From Planctomycetota bacterium (GTDB lineage: Bacteria > Planctomycetota > UBA1135 > JACQFD01), in assembly GCA_016200225.1 (NCBI GenBank), contig JACQFD010000007.1, positions 22,969 to 86,968 on the forward strand: a stretch of 64,000 bases of DNA, in the 5' to 3' direction. The first letter of the stretch is position 1; every line of letters starts with the position of its first letter. Below are positions 34,353 through 42,568 of this stretch, in pieces. The notes under the pieces were generated by a model, which was not told where the DNA came from, did no database searches, and saw only the letters and a list, made by a program, of their open reading frames with translations. A program made the position numbers and the translations under genes.

Positions 34353-35639
34353 ATGCGAATCGCAAACACACTTTCATTCATTTTCATCATCGCCGTGTGC
34401 TCCGCGTCCGGCGCCTGCAAATCCAACTATCTCGAACCCGCGCCAAAAAACGAAGCCAAGGATTTCACGCGCGAACTTCCGCCGGGCATGAAGGGACTCC
34501 GCAAAATCGATCCTTCGAAATATCCGGATTTTGGCCCCGGTCTCGAAGACCGCGACGGAATGTTACAAGCGCTCGCCGCGTCGGCCGAATATCTTTCGCA
34601 CGCGTCGTCCCAGAATTACTTTCCATATCTGGATATTTCACATGACCGCGCTGAAGCTACAATTCAGGCGTTTCGTAAAGATTTGACGTCGGCGGCGAGC
34701 GGCTCGGACCTAAACAAACGGATTCGCGACCGTTATGAAGTTTACGAAAGCGTCGGCTGGAACATGGAAGGCGAAATGTTATTCACGGCCTACCACGAGC
34801 CGATCTATGAAGGTTCGCTGAAAGCCGACGCTAAATTTAAGTATCCGATTTACAAACGCCCGCCCGAGCTCGAATCCGACGAAACCGGCGAAAAAGCCTT
34901 TTGGAAGGAGGCGTCCGGAAACCGTCGCGCGGCTCCGGCGCGCGCGGAATTAGCGGCGGCTCTTCGTGGCCGCGGGCTTGAGTTAATTTACTTATCCGAC
35001 CCGTTCGAATCTTATATTGTACAAGTGCAGGGGTCGGCGCGCTTTCATCTGCCGGATGGGCGCGAAATTCGCGTCGGATACGCGGGCGACAACGGCCAGG
35101 ACTACAAGCCGGTTTGGGAACCGCTCGTCAAGTCCGGAAAACTAAAGAAAGAGGAGGTTTCGCTGCGGCGATTGCGGGAATATTTCAAACAACATCCCGA
35201 CGATGTGGAACAATCGATCAATTACAATCCGCGATTTGTATTCTTTCAAGAACGGACCGGGCCGGCCGTCGGATGCCTCAACGTGCCCGTGACCTTGTGG
35301 CACACGATTGCAACAGATCGCAATCGTAAAGAGGATATTTTTCCGCGCGCCGGCATCGCATATATCAAAACCAAATTGTCGAAGTCGCCGGGCGCGGCTC
35401 AAAGCGATTACGCGGGATTCGTCTGCGATCAAGACCGCGGCGGCGCAATCCGTTCGGCCGGGCGCGCGGATCTGTTTCTTGGAACCGGCGAAGTGGCCGA
35501 ACAGCTCGCCGGACAGACGCGCGCCGAGGGCCGGATGTATTATGTATTTCTAAAGGATCCTCTGGTCGCGGCCGAGATCGGCGAACTCGGCGCACAGCAA
35601 CAAAAAGCACAGCAACAAAGACCGTCAGCGAAGAAATAG
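34353..35639 (+). CDS. mltA: Membrane-bound lytic transglycosylase A (MltA), lipoprotein
   Basis: A 428-residue protein. The signal peptide ends in lipobox SGAC (Cys22), indicating an outer-membrane lipoprotein. The MltA domain includes GEMLFTAYHEPIYEGSL and SDPFESYIVQVQGSARFHLPDG (split here in two parts), then the GRGLELIYL strand before it. The C-terminal 3D domain has the catalytic Asp in FVCDQDRGGAIR and GRADLFLG. MltA cleaves peptidoglycan glycan strands to 1,6-anhydro products during wall turnover. The tail after residue 405 is Gln/Lys-rich. It is a single gene on the plus strand, with the M13 peptidase converging 12 bases away. Confidence 0.92.
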   Translation: MRIANTLSFIFIIAVCSASGACKSNYLEPAPKNEAKDFTRELPPGMKGLRKIDPSKYPDFGPGLEDRDGMLQALAASAEYLSHASSQNYFPYLDISHDRAEATIQAFRKDLTSAASGSDLNKRIRDRYEVYESVGWNMEGEMLFTAYHEPIYEGSLKADAKFKYPIYKRPPELESDETGEKAFWKEASGNRRAAPARAELAAALRGRGLELIYLSDPFESYIVQVQGSARFHLPDGREIRVGYAGDNGQDYKPVWEPLVKSGKLKKEEVSLRRLREYFKQHPDDVEQSINYNPRFVFFQERTGPAVGCLNVPVTLWHTIATDRNRKEDIFPRAGIAYIKTKLSKSPGAAQSDYAGFVCDQDRGGAIRSAGRADLFLGTGEVAEQLAGQTRAEGRMYYVFLKDPLVAAEIGELGAQQQKAQQQRPSAKK

Positions 35640-35651
35640 TTTTTTGTAAAT

Positions 35652-37712
35652 TTACCAAATTTCCGCGCGGAGTTCGGTCCCGCGGAACATGGGATCGCCG
35701 GATTTGCAACCGAACGCCTCCGCGAATTCCGTCATATTCTGCAGCGGACCGAGAACGCGAAATCGCGCCGGCGCGTGTACGTCCTGTTGAATCTGGCGTT
35801 TCAACGACTCGGGACGCGCCAATGCGCGCCAGCCGCGGGCATATGATATAAAGAATCGCTGCTCGGCCGTGAATCCGTCGATCGGCTCGGGTTTACTGCC
35901 ATTCATCGATTTCTTATATGCATGATAAGCGATCACGAGGCCGCCAAGATCGGCGATGTTTTCTCCAAGTGTTAATTTACCGTTGACTTTCTTATCTTCG
36001 ACGGCGGTGAATCCGTCGAACTGGCCCGCGACAAGCGCCGCGCGACGTTCGAATTCGGTCCGATCTTTTTCGGTCCACCACATTCTTAAATTACCTTTCG
36101 CGTCGAACCGGCTCCCCTCGTCGTCGAAGCCGTGCGTCATTTCGTGGCCGATGACCGAACCGATTGCGCCGTAGTTGAGCGCGTCGTCGTTGCGCTCATC
36201 GAAAAACGGCGGCTGAAGGATCCCCGCGGGAAATACAATTTCGTTTTTCGATGAATTGTAATAAGCGTCCACCTCGTGGGGCAGCATCTCCCATTCCGCG
36301 CGGTCGACCGGTTTTCCGAATTTATTTATGTTTCTTTTGAATCGGAAAGCGGCGGCCGCGGAATAATTTTCATAAAGAGTCGCGTGACTTTTTATTGTTA
36401 GTTGCGAATAATCGCGAAATTGGTCGGGGTATCCGATCTTTGGCTTGATGGCGTGGAGTTTCTCGAGCGCCGCCTTCTTGGTTTCCTCGGACATCCACAC
36501 GCGCGATTGAATGCGTTCGGCGAAGGTGCGGATCAGATTATTTACAAGTTCGCGGGCGCGGTCCTTTGCGCGCGGCGTAAATGCAATTTTAACATATTCG
36601 CGGCCGAGCGCCTCGCCGAGCGCGCCGTCCGTGAGACCCAACATATGCTTCCAGCGCGGCCGGATCACTTTCGCGCCCTGGAGCGTTTTGTCATAGAATT
36701 CAAAATTTGCATTTACAAACTCCGCGCCGAGCGCCGGGGCGGCGTCGTGTATGACATGCCATTTTAAGTAAATTTGCCAGCCCTCGATGGGGAGTTGTTC
36801 CATGATTGCATTGACGCGCTTCAGAAAAGCGGGCATGCCAACGTTCAATTCCGAGAGTCCCGGAACGCCTATGCCGGCAAAATAACGATTCCAATCCCAC
36901 GCCGGCGCAAGTTCCTGAAGTTCGGTTATTTTCATTAAATGATAAATATTCATCGGATCGCGCAATTCGATATTCGTCAGCGATGCTTCCGCGAGCCGCG
37001 TTTCGATCATTAATACTTTCCCCGCGTAGTCTGTCGCGGTCTTTTCGTTCACGCCGACCAGTTGAAACATTTTCGCGATATGATGCACATATTCCTCTCG
37101 AAGCGCTTTGGACTCCTCGTCGGTATTTGTATAATAATCCCGGTCCGGCAAGCCGAGGCCGCCCTGCATAATATTAATAATTACGCGATTTGCATCCTTG
37201 TAATCCTGGTCGACAAACACTGGGAATAGTGCAAATATTTCGGATTTGTGCAATTGGACGATCACGGATTGCAATTCCGCATTTGTTTTTATATTTGCGA
37301 TGGCCGACATCCAATCCTGAAGCGGTTTCGCGCCTTCGGCGTCGATTCTCGCCGTGTCCATGCCGCTCGTCCAGAAGTCGCCGAGTTTCCGGCGCTCGCT
37401 CCCCTCGGGCGCGCCCGAGTCGGCGGCCGCGTCCTCCATGACTTTTCGTAATATTACATAATTTCTTTCCTGCACTTCGTTGAAGGCTTCCCACGCGCCG
37501 AGATCCTCGGGAATCATATTATTTCTTTTCCAGCCTCCGTTGGCAAATTCGTCGAAATCCGCGCGCGGGTCCGCATTATTATTAATATCCCGCAAGTCGA
37601 GGCCGGCCGCGGCAACGGGCCTTGGCGAATGGGTGGTGGCGGCCGCACAGCCCCAAATACTAATAATAAACGTTGATACGAGCGGAAGCAGCGGGTTTTT
37701 TCTCATGTTCAT
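35652..37712 (-). CDS. M13-family zinc metallopeptidase (neprilysin/PepO-like), lipoprotein
   Basis: A 686-residue protein. The N-terminal hydrophobic segment ends at SIWGCA, a plausible lipobox. The N-terminal M13 domain starts with DPRADFDEFANGGWKRNN. The catalytic motif is IGHEMTHGFDDEGSRFD (HExxH near residue 520), and the third ligand is in ENIADLGG near 580, followed by YARGWRA. Family length is about 650-700, so it is full length. It should cut peptides in the periplasm. The C-terminus ends GDPMFRGTELRAEIW; the usual end is CxVW, but here it is EIW. It is apparently monocistronic, with a 352-base upstream spacer. Confidence 0.93.
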   Translation of the reverse strand: MNMRKNPLLPLVSTFIISIWGCAAATTHSPRPVAAAGLDLRDINNNADPRADFDEFANGGWKRNNMIPEDLGAWEAFNEVQERNYVILRKVMEDAAADSGAPEGSERRKLGDFWTSGMDTARIDAEGAKPLQDWMSAIANIKTNAELQSVIVQLHKSEIFALFPVFVDQDYKDANRVIINIMQGGLGLPDRDYYTNTDEESKALREEYVHHIAKMFQLVGVNEKTATDYAGKVLMIETRLAEASLTNIELRDPMNIYHLMKITELQELAPAWDWNRYFAGIGVPGLSELNVGMPAFLKRVNAIMEQLPIEGWQIYLKWHVIHDAAPALGAEFVNANFEFYDKTLQGAKVIRPRWKHMLGLTDGALGEALGREYVKIAFTPRAKDRARELVNNLIRTFAERIQSRVWMSEETKKAALEKLHAIKPKIGYPDQFRDYSQLTIKSHATLYENYSAAAAFRFKRNINKFGKPVDRAEWEMLPHEVDAYYNSSKNEIVFPAGILQPPFFDERNDDALNYGAIGSVIGHEMTHGFDDEGSRFDAKGNLRMWWTEKDRTEFERRAALVAGQFDGFTAVEDKKVNGKLTLGENIADLGGLVIAYHAYKKSMNGSKPEPIDGFTAEQRFFISYARGWRALARPESLKRQIQQDVHAPARFRVLGPLQNMTEFAEAFGCKSGDPMFRGTELRAEIW

Positions 37713-38064
37713 TCCGGTGGAAGCGCGACCCGCACAAGTTATACGAACTTCGTTGTTAAATCATCCCCGATCGCGGCCCGGCTTTGTATCGAACGAATAA
37801 ATCCTGCCGGAGGCCAACGTCCTTGCGGCGCGCCGACCCCCAGCAGTTGAGAACCGCTTCTCGATCAGAAGACTACCACAAGCGCCGTCGGCGTTAGTAC
37901 CTGTGAAAAAAGCTCCCAATGGCCAACTCGGCCGGGGCGCGGGCGCGCGCATTGTTCACTGTTGGTCTTTGTTCGACAGCGAGTTGTGTCGGTGCGATGG
38001 GAGGACCACACTCGCCGGCGTTTCGCCGCCGTCCTCGAAAAAAATCGCCGCCGACGGGCATTCA
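37713..38064. other. 352-base intergenic region with no gene seen
   Basis: It lies between two minus-strand genes (the M13 peptidase gene downstream, and the sigma/anti-sigma-like gene upstream). I find no ORF with family features. A small hairpin, CGGCG-TTT-CGCCG at about 38019-38031, lacks a downstream T-tract in either direction. The promoter of the peptidase gene is presumably here. Confidence 0.5.
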
Positions 38065-39336
38065 CTACTCAACGACGACGATCGGATAGATCCAATCGGC
38101 CGGAATCCCGCCCGCCCCGCGGATCCGCCGAAAAAGGTGCAATTGATAATTTCCTGAAGCGAGTTTTGCGCCGGCCAGCGTAAATGTAATATTACCGATC
38201 GACTCCCCGCGGGCGACGACGAAAGGGACGTCTCCGGCCCGAAAGACGTCCGCGCCGTCGGATCCCTGAAGCGTAAGGTCAAATGCAATATTCTCCTCGA
38301 CAGGGACTCTTATTGTAAAGACGGGGAGCGTCGGGGAATTCCGCGAAATCGCCGACGGTTTGCGCGCAGGCTCGAAGACGAGCGGATTTCCCAAGTCCAT
38401 GCCCCCGCCGCCGCCGAATTCGAGCGTCGGGTGGCCGCCGGCCATCATTTGATATATTAATAAAGGCAGCGCGAACGACGCGACGATGGCGCCCGCCGCC
38501 AGGCGTTTACGCGAGGAGGGCGCGTCGAATGCATCAAAAAGGCCTTTGGCCCTTCCGCGCGGCGCGCTCTTGCGAAGTTCCGCGACGGCGGCGGTGCAGC
38601 CCGGACACAAGCGCAGATGTTCGGCAATATTATCTTTTCGGACATCGCTCAAGTCGCCTCCGTCGGTCATTGCAATTAACTCGTCGGGATCGGGGTGCCC
38701 TTCGGCCGCGGCGGGACCGATGCGGGCAATCGATCTTTCTAATATATCAAAATCACGATAGGCCGCGCGGCAAGGCTCGCTCTGGCCGAGATGCTCGCGA
38801 ACTCTCAAGGCTTCGTCGGGCGCGATGTGGCCCGTCGCGAGAAACGGCAGCCGGACATACGCGGGAATGTCGCCTCCCGGCGGCGTCGCGACCGTTTCAT
38901 TTATGATTTGCCGGATCGCCGTGATCTCCGCCGCAAGCGCGTTTCCCGTGAGATTCATTTTTTTGATAACTTCGGTGAATTCCCCTTTATTAACAAATGC
39001 CAAAATAACAAATTCGCGCGCGCGGGGCGGCAAGGCGAGTATTTTATCATAGAGCGACGATTCGAATTGGGTCTCGCCGCCCGCCGCCGGAATCCGTTTC
39101 GAGAGAAGCGCGATCGCTTCGCGCGCCGCGTTACGCCGGGCCGCCGATTCGATATTATTAAATTCGGCGACGGCGGCGAGCGATCGTTCGAGTGCCGAGT
39201 TCACTAGCGTTTCGCGCTCGGCCGCGAGACTCGGAAAACGCGCGAGCGCTCGTTCGGCGGCGTCGCGGAATTGTGATATCGCGGCCGCGTCGCGGCGTTG
39301 TAGGCTCGAAAGTGCTTCGGCGACCGGGTCGGGCAA
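38065..39336 (-). CDS. Membrane protein with sigma-like N-terminus and anti-sigma zinc-finger motifs
   Basis: About 423 residues from a TTG at 39336. An N-terminal helical part (1-75) and the segment LPPRAREFVILAFVNKGEFT (about 100-120), with the following helix, resemble degenerate sigma region 2 and region 4. Then come two anti-sigma-type zinc motifs. The first is HLGQSEPC, an H-x3-S-x2-C in which the first Cys has become Ser. The second is HLRLCPGC, an intact H-x3-C-x2-C. A membrane helix (about 270-288, AGAIVASFALPLLIYQMM) and a beta-rich extracytoplasmic domain of about 120 residues follow. The TTG is chosen for GGGGAGG 12 bases upstream (complement of 39349-39355) and lies 120 bases from the divergent dapC start. 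Assignment is by pattern only. Confidence 0.58.
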   Translation of the reverse strand: MPDPVAEALSSLQRRDAAAISQFRDAAERALARFPSLAAERETLVNSALERSLAAVAEFNNIESAARRNAAREAIALLSKRIPAAGGETQFESSLYDKILALPPRAREFVILAFVNKGEFTEVIKKMNLTGNALAAEITAIRQIINETVATPPGGDIPAYVRLPFLATGHIAPDEALRVREHLGQSEPCRAAYRDFDILERSIARIGPAAAEGHPDPDELIAMTDGGDLSDVRKDNIAEHLRLCPGCTAAVAELRKSAPRGRAKGLFDAFDAPSSRKRLAAGAIVASFALPLLIYQMMAGGHPTLEFGGGGGMDLGNPLVFEPARKPSAISRNSPTLPVFTIRVPVEENIAFDLTLQGSDGADVFRAGDVPFVVARGESIGNITFTLAGAKLASGNYQLHLFRRIRGAGGIPADWIYPIVVVE

Positions 39337-39456
39337 TCTGCACGGAAGCCTCCCCGAAAACCGCCGCCCGTTCCAGCCTTTCCCGACGCGGCGCAGGCGG
39401 GCGCGACACCGGATATTCGCAACGCGCCGACCGACGACGCATAATCTTCGGCGGCG

Positions 39457-40623
39457 ATGCGCGAGCTCCCCTCGAACCCGGCGACACGGCTCCTTGCTAC
39501 ATATCCAATGGAGCGCCTGCACGACTTGAAGAACAGTCTGCGGGCGCGCGGAATTACAATTTATGATTTCGGCACGGGCGACCCGATCGAGCCGACGCCG
39601 GCTTTTTTGCGCGAAATATTTATCAAATCGGTTCCGACGGTTTCGCAGTATCCGACGATCGGCGGCATGCCAACCCTCCGTGCGTCGATCGGTAAATATA
39701 TCAAAAAACGGTTCGGCGTTGATCTCGACCCGGAAAGGGAGATCATTCCGAGTTCGGGTTCCAAGGAGGCAATCTATCATTTGGCGAGCGCGTTCATCGA
39801 TCCCCGCGGCGCGCGGCGCGGCGTCGCCTATCTCGAACCATGCTACGCGGTGTACCGGCTCGGCGCGCTGTTCGCGGGCGCGGAGCCGATCGCGCTCGGT
39901 TTGCGCGACGATGATAAATTTTATTTTCGACCCGATCTTCCGGGGCGCGTGCCGAAGGATGCCGGGGACAAAATTGCAATATTATGGATAAATTATCCTC
40001 ATAATCCGACCGGCGCGCAAATGGATCTCGCGGGTCTGCGCCGCGCGGCGGATTGGGCGCGCGAACGCGGAATTTTATTAGCATGCGATGAATGTTACTG
40101 CGACGTCCACGGCGGAAATCCGGCGCCGTCGATGCTGCAGGCGGCGCGCGAAGGAATCTTAGTGTTTCATTCGCTCAGCAAACGCAGCGGCATGACGGGC
40201 TACCGTCAGGGATTCGTCGCCGGCGATCCGAAATTGATAGCTACCTATCGCGCGGTGCGCGCAGGGATCGGCGTCGCGCCGCACGAACCGGGACAACACG
40301 CCGCAATCGCCGCATGGAGCGACGAAGCGCACGCGGAGGAACGGCGAAAAGTCTTCGCGGCAAAACGGGATTTATTCTTAACATTCTTCGCCGGGGCCGG
40401 CATCCGCGTCGTCGCGAGCGAATCGGCAATTCTTTATCTTTGGATCGCCGTGCCGGCCGGCATGAATTCACAACAATACGCGCTCAAACTCGCCGAGACT
40501 GGAATTGTAATTTCGCCCGGCACCGATTTCGGCGCCGCGGGCGAAGGATTTGCAAGACTGGCGCTCGTGCCGGACCTCGACGGCTGCCGAAAAGCCATCG
40601 AAACATGGAGGAAATGTTTATGA
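39457..40623 (+). CDS. dapC: Succinyldiaminopimelate aminotransferase (class I/II, DapC-like)
   Basis: A 388-residue PLP enzyme. The substrate-binding start NPATRLLATYPMERLHDLK matches the DapC type. The core has FGTGDPIEPTP, SSGSKEAIYHL, NYPHNPTGAQ and DECYCDVHGG. The PLP lysine is in FHSLSKRSGMTGYRQGF, and the carboxylate Arg in GFARLALV. It should convert N-succinyl-2-amino-6-oxopimelate to N-succinyl-LL-diaminopimelate. dapD overlaps its stop (ATGA) and dapE follows, which fixes the pathway role better than sequence alone; without context it could be called an LL-DAP or other aminotransferase. The start ATG at 39457 keeps the N-terminal arm; an ATG at 39508 would cut it. Confidence 0.87.
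   Translation: MRELPSNPATRLLATYPMERLHDLKNSLRARGITIYDFGTGDPIEPTPAFLREIFIKSVPTVSQYPTIGGMPTLRASIGKYIKKRFGVDLDPEREIIPSSGSKEAIYHLASAFIDPRGARRGVAYLEPCYAVYRLGALFAGAEPIALGLRDDDKFYFRPDLPGRVPKDAGDKIAILWINYPHNPTGAQMDLAGLRRAADWARERGILLACDECYCDVHGGNPAPSMLQAAREGILVFHSLSKRSGMTGYRQGFVAGDPKLIATYRAVRAGIGVAPHEPGQHAAIAAWSDEAHAEERRKVFAAKRDLFLTFFAGAGIRVVASESAILYLWIAVPAGMNSQQYALKLAETGIVISPGTDFGAAGEGFARLALVPDLDGCRKAIETWRKCL
40607..40611 (+). promoter_or_regulatory. Shine-Dalgarno sequence deciding the dapD start
   Basis: GGAGG lies inside the last dapC codons, eight bases before the ATG at 40620. It separates that start from in-frame ATGs at 40605 and 40614, which lie at or too close to the site. Confidence 0.7.
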
Positions 40624-41489
40624 TGAGCGACGAAGAACTACAGAAGGCGATCGCAGATACATTCGACAATCGAGAATTGTTAAAAGACGATGCTCACGCC
40701 GACGCCGTGGAGGAGGCCATGGAGCTTCTGGATTGCGGCGACCTCGCGATCGCGGAGAAAATCGACGGCACGTGGATCACGAACGCATGGGCCAAGAAGG
40801 CGATATTATTATATTTTCAATTGAAGATCGCTTGGAACATGGAAGGCGTCCGCATCGAGCCCAAATTCGGCTTTGCAAATCAATTTCATTACGAAAACCT
40901 TCTCTTGTGGCACGACAAAGTGCCGCTGAAAACGAATTTTAGTAAAAACGTCCGGCGCATTCCCGGTTCCATCGTCCGCTACTCGGCGTTCATCGAGGAA
41001 GGCGCCATACTAATGCCGAGTTTTGTTAATGTCGGAGCGCGCGTCGGCTCGGGTACGATGATCGATACGTGGGCGACAGTCGGCAGTTGCGCACAGGTCG
41101 GGAAGAATTGTCATATTGCCGGCGGCGTCGGCATCGGCGGCGTACTCGAGCCTCCCGCTGCGACGCCGGTGATCATCGAAGACGATTGTTTTATCGGATC
41201 CAGATGTATTATTGTCGAAGGATCGATCATCGAAGCAGGCGCTGTCCTCGGCGCGAATACTGTAATCACGGCGACGACGCAGATTATCGATGTAACAGGT
41301 CCGCGCGAAGTTATTATGAAAGGTCGCGTGCCCGCGAATGCGGTCGTGATTCCCGGGGTGCGACAGCGAGCATTCGGCGCGGGGACGTACGGCGTGCCGT
41401 GCGCTCTCATCATCGGCAAGCGCGGCGCGGAGACGGATCGCAAGACATCGTTAAACAGTGCTCTTCGCGATTTTGGCATTTCCGCATAA
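40620..41489 (+). CDS. dapD: 2,3,4,5-tetrahydropyridine-2,6-dicarboxylate N-succinyltransferase
   Basis: A 289-residue left-handed beta-helix acyltransferase. The helical N-terminal domain has the KIDGTW and AILLYFQL segments. The hexapeptide core has VNVGARVGSGTMIDTWATVG, CAQVGKNCHIAGGVGIGGVLEP (shown in parts) and IIEDDCFIGSRC. The end is RKTSLNSALRDF, matching proteobacterial DapD (about 275 residues). It transfers succinate from succinyl-CoA to tetrahydrodipicolinate, the first step of the succinylase branch to diaminopimelate. The ATG at 40620 overlaps the dapC stop (ATGA) and has a GGAGG eight bases upstream. It is cotranscribed with dapC and dapE. Confidence 0.95.
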   Translation: MMSDEELQKAIADTFDNRELLKDDAHADAVEEAMELLDCGDLAIAEKIDGTWITNAWAKKAILLYFQLKIAWNMEGVRIEPKFGFANQFHYENLLLWHDKVPLKTNFSKNVRRIPGSIVRYSAFIEEGAILMPSFVNVGARVGSGTMIDTWATVGSCAQVGKNCHIAGGVGIGGVLEPPAATPVIIEDDCFIGSRCIIVEGSIIEAGAVLGANTVITATTQIIDVTGPREVIMKGRVPANAVVIPGVRQRAFGAGTYGVPCALIIGKRGAETDRKTSLNSALRDFGISA

Positions 41490-41494
41490 AAAGT

Positions 41495-42562
41495 ATGGAC
41501 GCGCCGCCCGATTCGCTGGTCGATGGTTTATTAACATTACTGAAAATACGTTCGGTTCTCGGCGAAGAGTTGGAAATCGCAAATTATGTCGAAAATAAAC
41601 TTCGCGCGCGCTTGAGCGACGTGCGGCGTTTCGGCAATTCAATGGTAGCGTTCGGACCGCGCCGGGGACGGCCGCTCGTCGCGCTCGCCGGCCATCTCGA
41701 CACCGTTTCAGGCGCGCCAGACGATCCCAATCCGCCGCGCGTCGAGGGAGGGCGCGCGCACGGACTCGGCGCGTCGGATATGAAGTGTTCCATTGCGTGC
41801 GATTTGTGGTTTTTGGACAATCACGATCCCGTCGGGTCGCCGTACGATTTGTGTTTTGTTTATTATGATAAGGAAGAGGGCCCGATCAAGGACAACGGAT
41901 TGTTAAAATTATGGGATGCCGTTCCGGAATTGAAATCCGTCGATCTCGCGATTTGCGGCGAGCCAACTGACAATTCCGTACAATTAGGTTGCGTGGGATC
42001 GATGCACGTTAAAGTAATATTTCATGGAAAAGCGGCGCACAGCGCGCGGCCATGGCAGGGCGAAAATGCCATCCACAAATCCGCCGATTTTATCGGTAAA
42101 CTCGCCGCGCTCGCGCCGCGCGACGTGGTCATCGATCAAATGTTATTTCGAGAGGTCATTTCCGCGACCGTCGCGACCGGAGGCCGTTCGCGCAACGTCG
42201 TTCCCGATACATTTGAAGTGAGTCTCAACGCGAGATTTTCCGCCGCGACGCCGCCGGACGAGATGTTTGCGAGGATCCAACAAATGGCGCCCGGCGCGGA
42301 ATGTAAAATATTCGATTGCGCGCCGTCCGCTCCGCCGCGCCGCTCGCATCCGCTCATCGAAAAGTTAATACAACAACTCGGCGCGCGCGTCGAACCGAAG
42401 CAGGCGTGGACCGACGTCGCTCAATTCGCGCAGCACGGCGTCGCGGCGATCAATTTCGGCCCCGGGGAGCAGGCGCTCGCGCACCAGCGCGGAGAATCGG
42501 TCTCGCTCGACGCGCTCGAGACGGGCCGCCGCGGACGCGTTGAATTCTTAATGAATCGATAA
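41495..42562 (+). CDS. dapE: Succinyl-diaminopimelate desuccinylase (M20 family)
   Basis: A 355-residue metallohydrolase. All dinuclear zinc ligands and the catalytic acids can be seen: GHLDTVSG (His, catalytic Asp), GASDMK (bridging Asp), DKEEGP (catalytic Glu and Glu ligand), ICGEPTDN (Glu/Asp region) and the C-terminal His in QALAHQRGE. The dimerisation lid begins GKAAHSARPWQGENAIH. It removes succinate to give LL-diaminopimelate. It starts five bases after dapD. Length and motif spacing resemble the actinobacterial DapE form more than the E. coli one. The convergent S41 peptidase gene ends six bases away. Confidence 0.92.
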   Translation: MDAPPDSLVDGLLTLLKIRSVLGEELEIANYVENKLRARLSDVRRFGNSMVAFGPRRGRPLVALAGHLDTVSGAPDDPNPPRVEGGRAHGLGASDMKCSIACDLWFLDNHDPVGSPYDLCFVYYDKEEGPIKDNGLLKLWDAVPELKSVDLAICGEPTDNSVQLGCVGSMHVKVIFHGKAAHSARPWQGENAIHKSADFIGKLAALAPRDVVIDQMLFREVISATVATGGRSRNVVPDTFEVSLNARFSAATPPDEMFARIQQMAPGAECKIFDCAPSAPPRRSHPLIEKLIQQLGARVEPKQAWTDVAQFAQHGVAAINFGPGEQALAHQRGESVSLDALETGRRGRVEFLMNR

Positions 42563-42568
42563 TTAAAT

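Noticed and set aside
38019..38031. Small CGGCG-TTT-CGCCG hairpin as a terminator
   Set aside because: Five-base stem without a T-tract following on either strand; expected by chance in GC-rich DNA.
40092..40619. Upstream extension of the dapD frame
   Set aside because: Lies inside dapC in another frame; a GGAGG and ATGA overlap place the dapD start at 40620.
41069..41494. Upstream extension of the dapE frame
   Set aside because: Lies inside dapD; family similarity starts at 41495.
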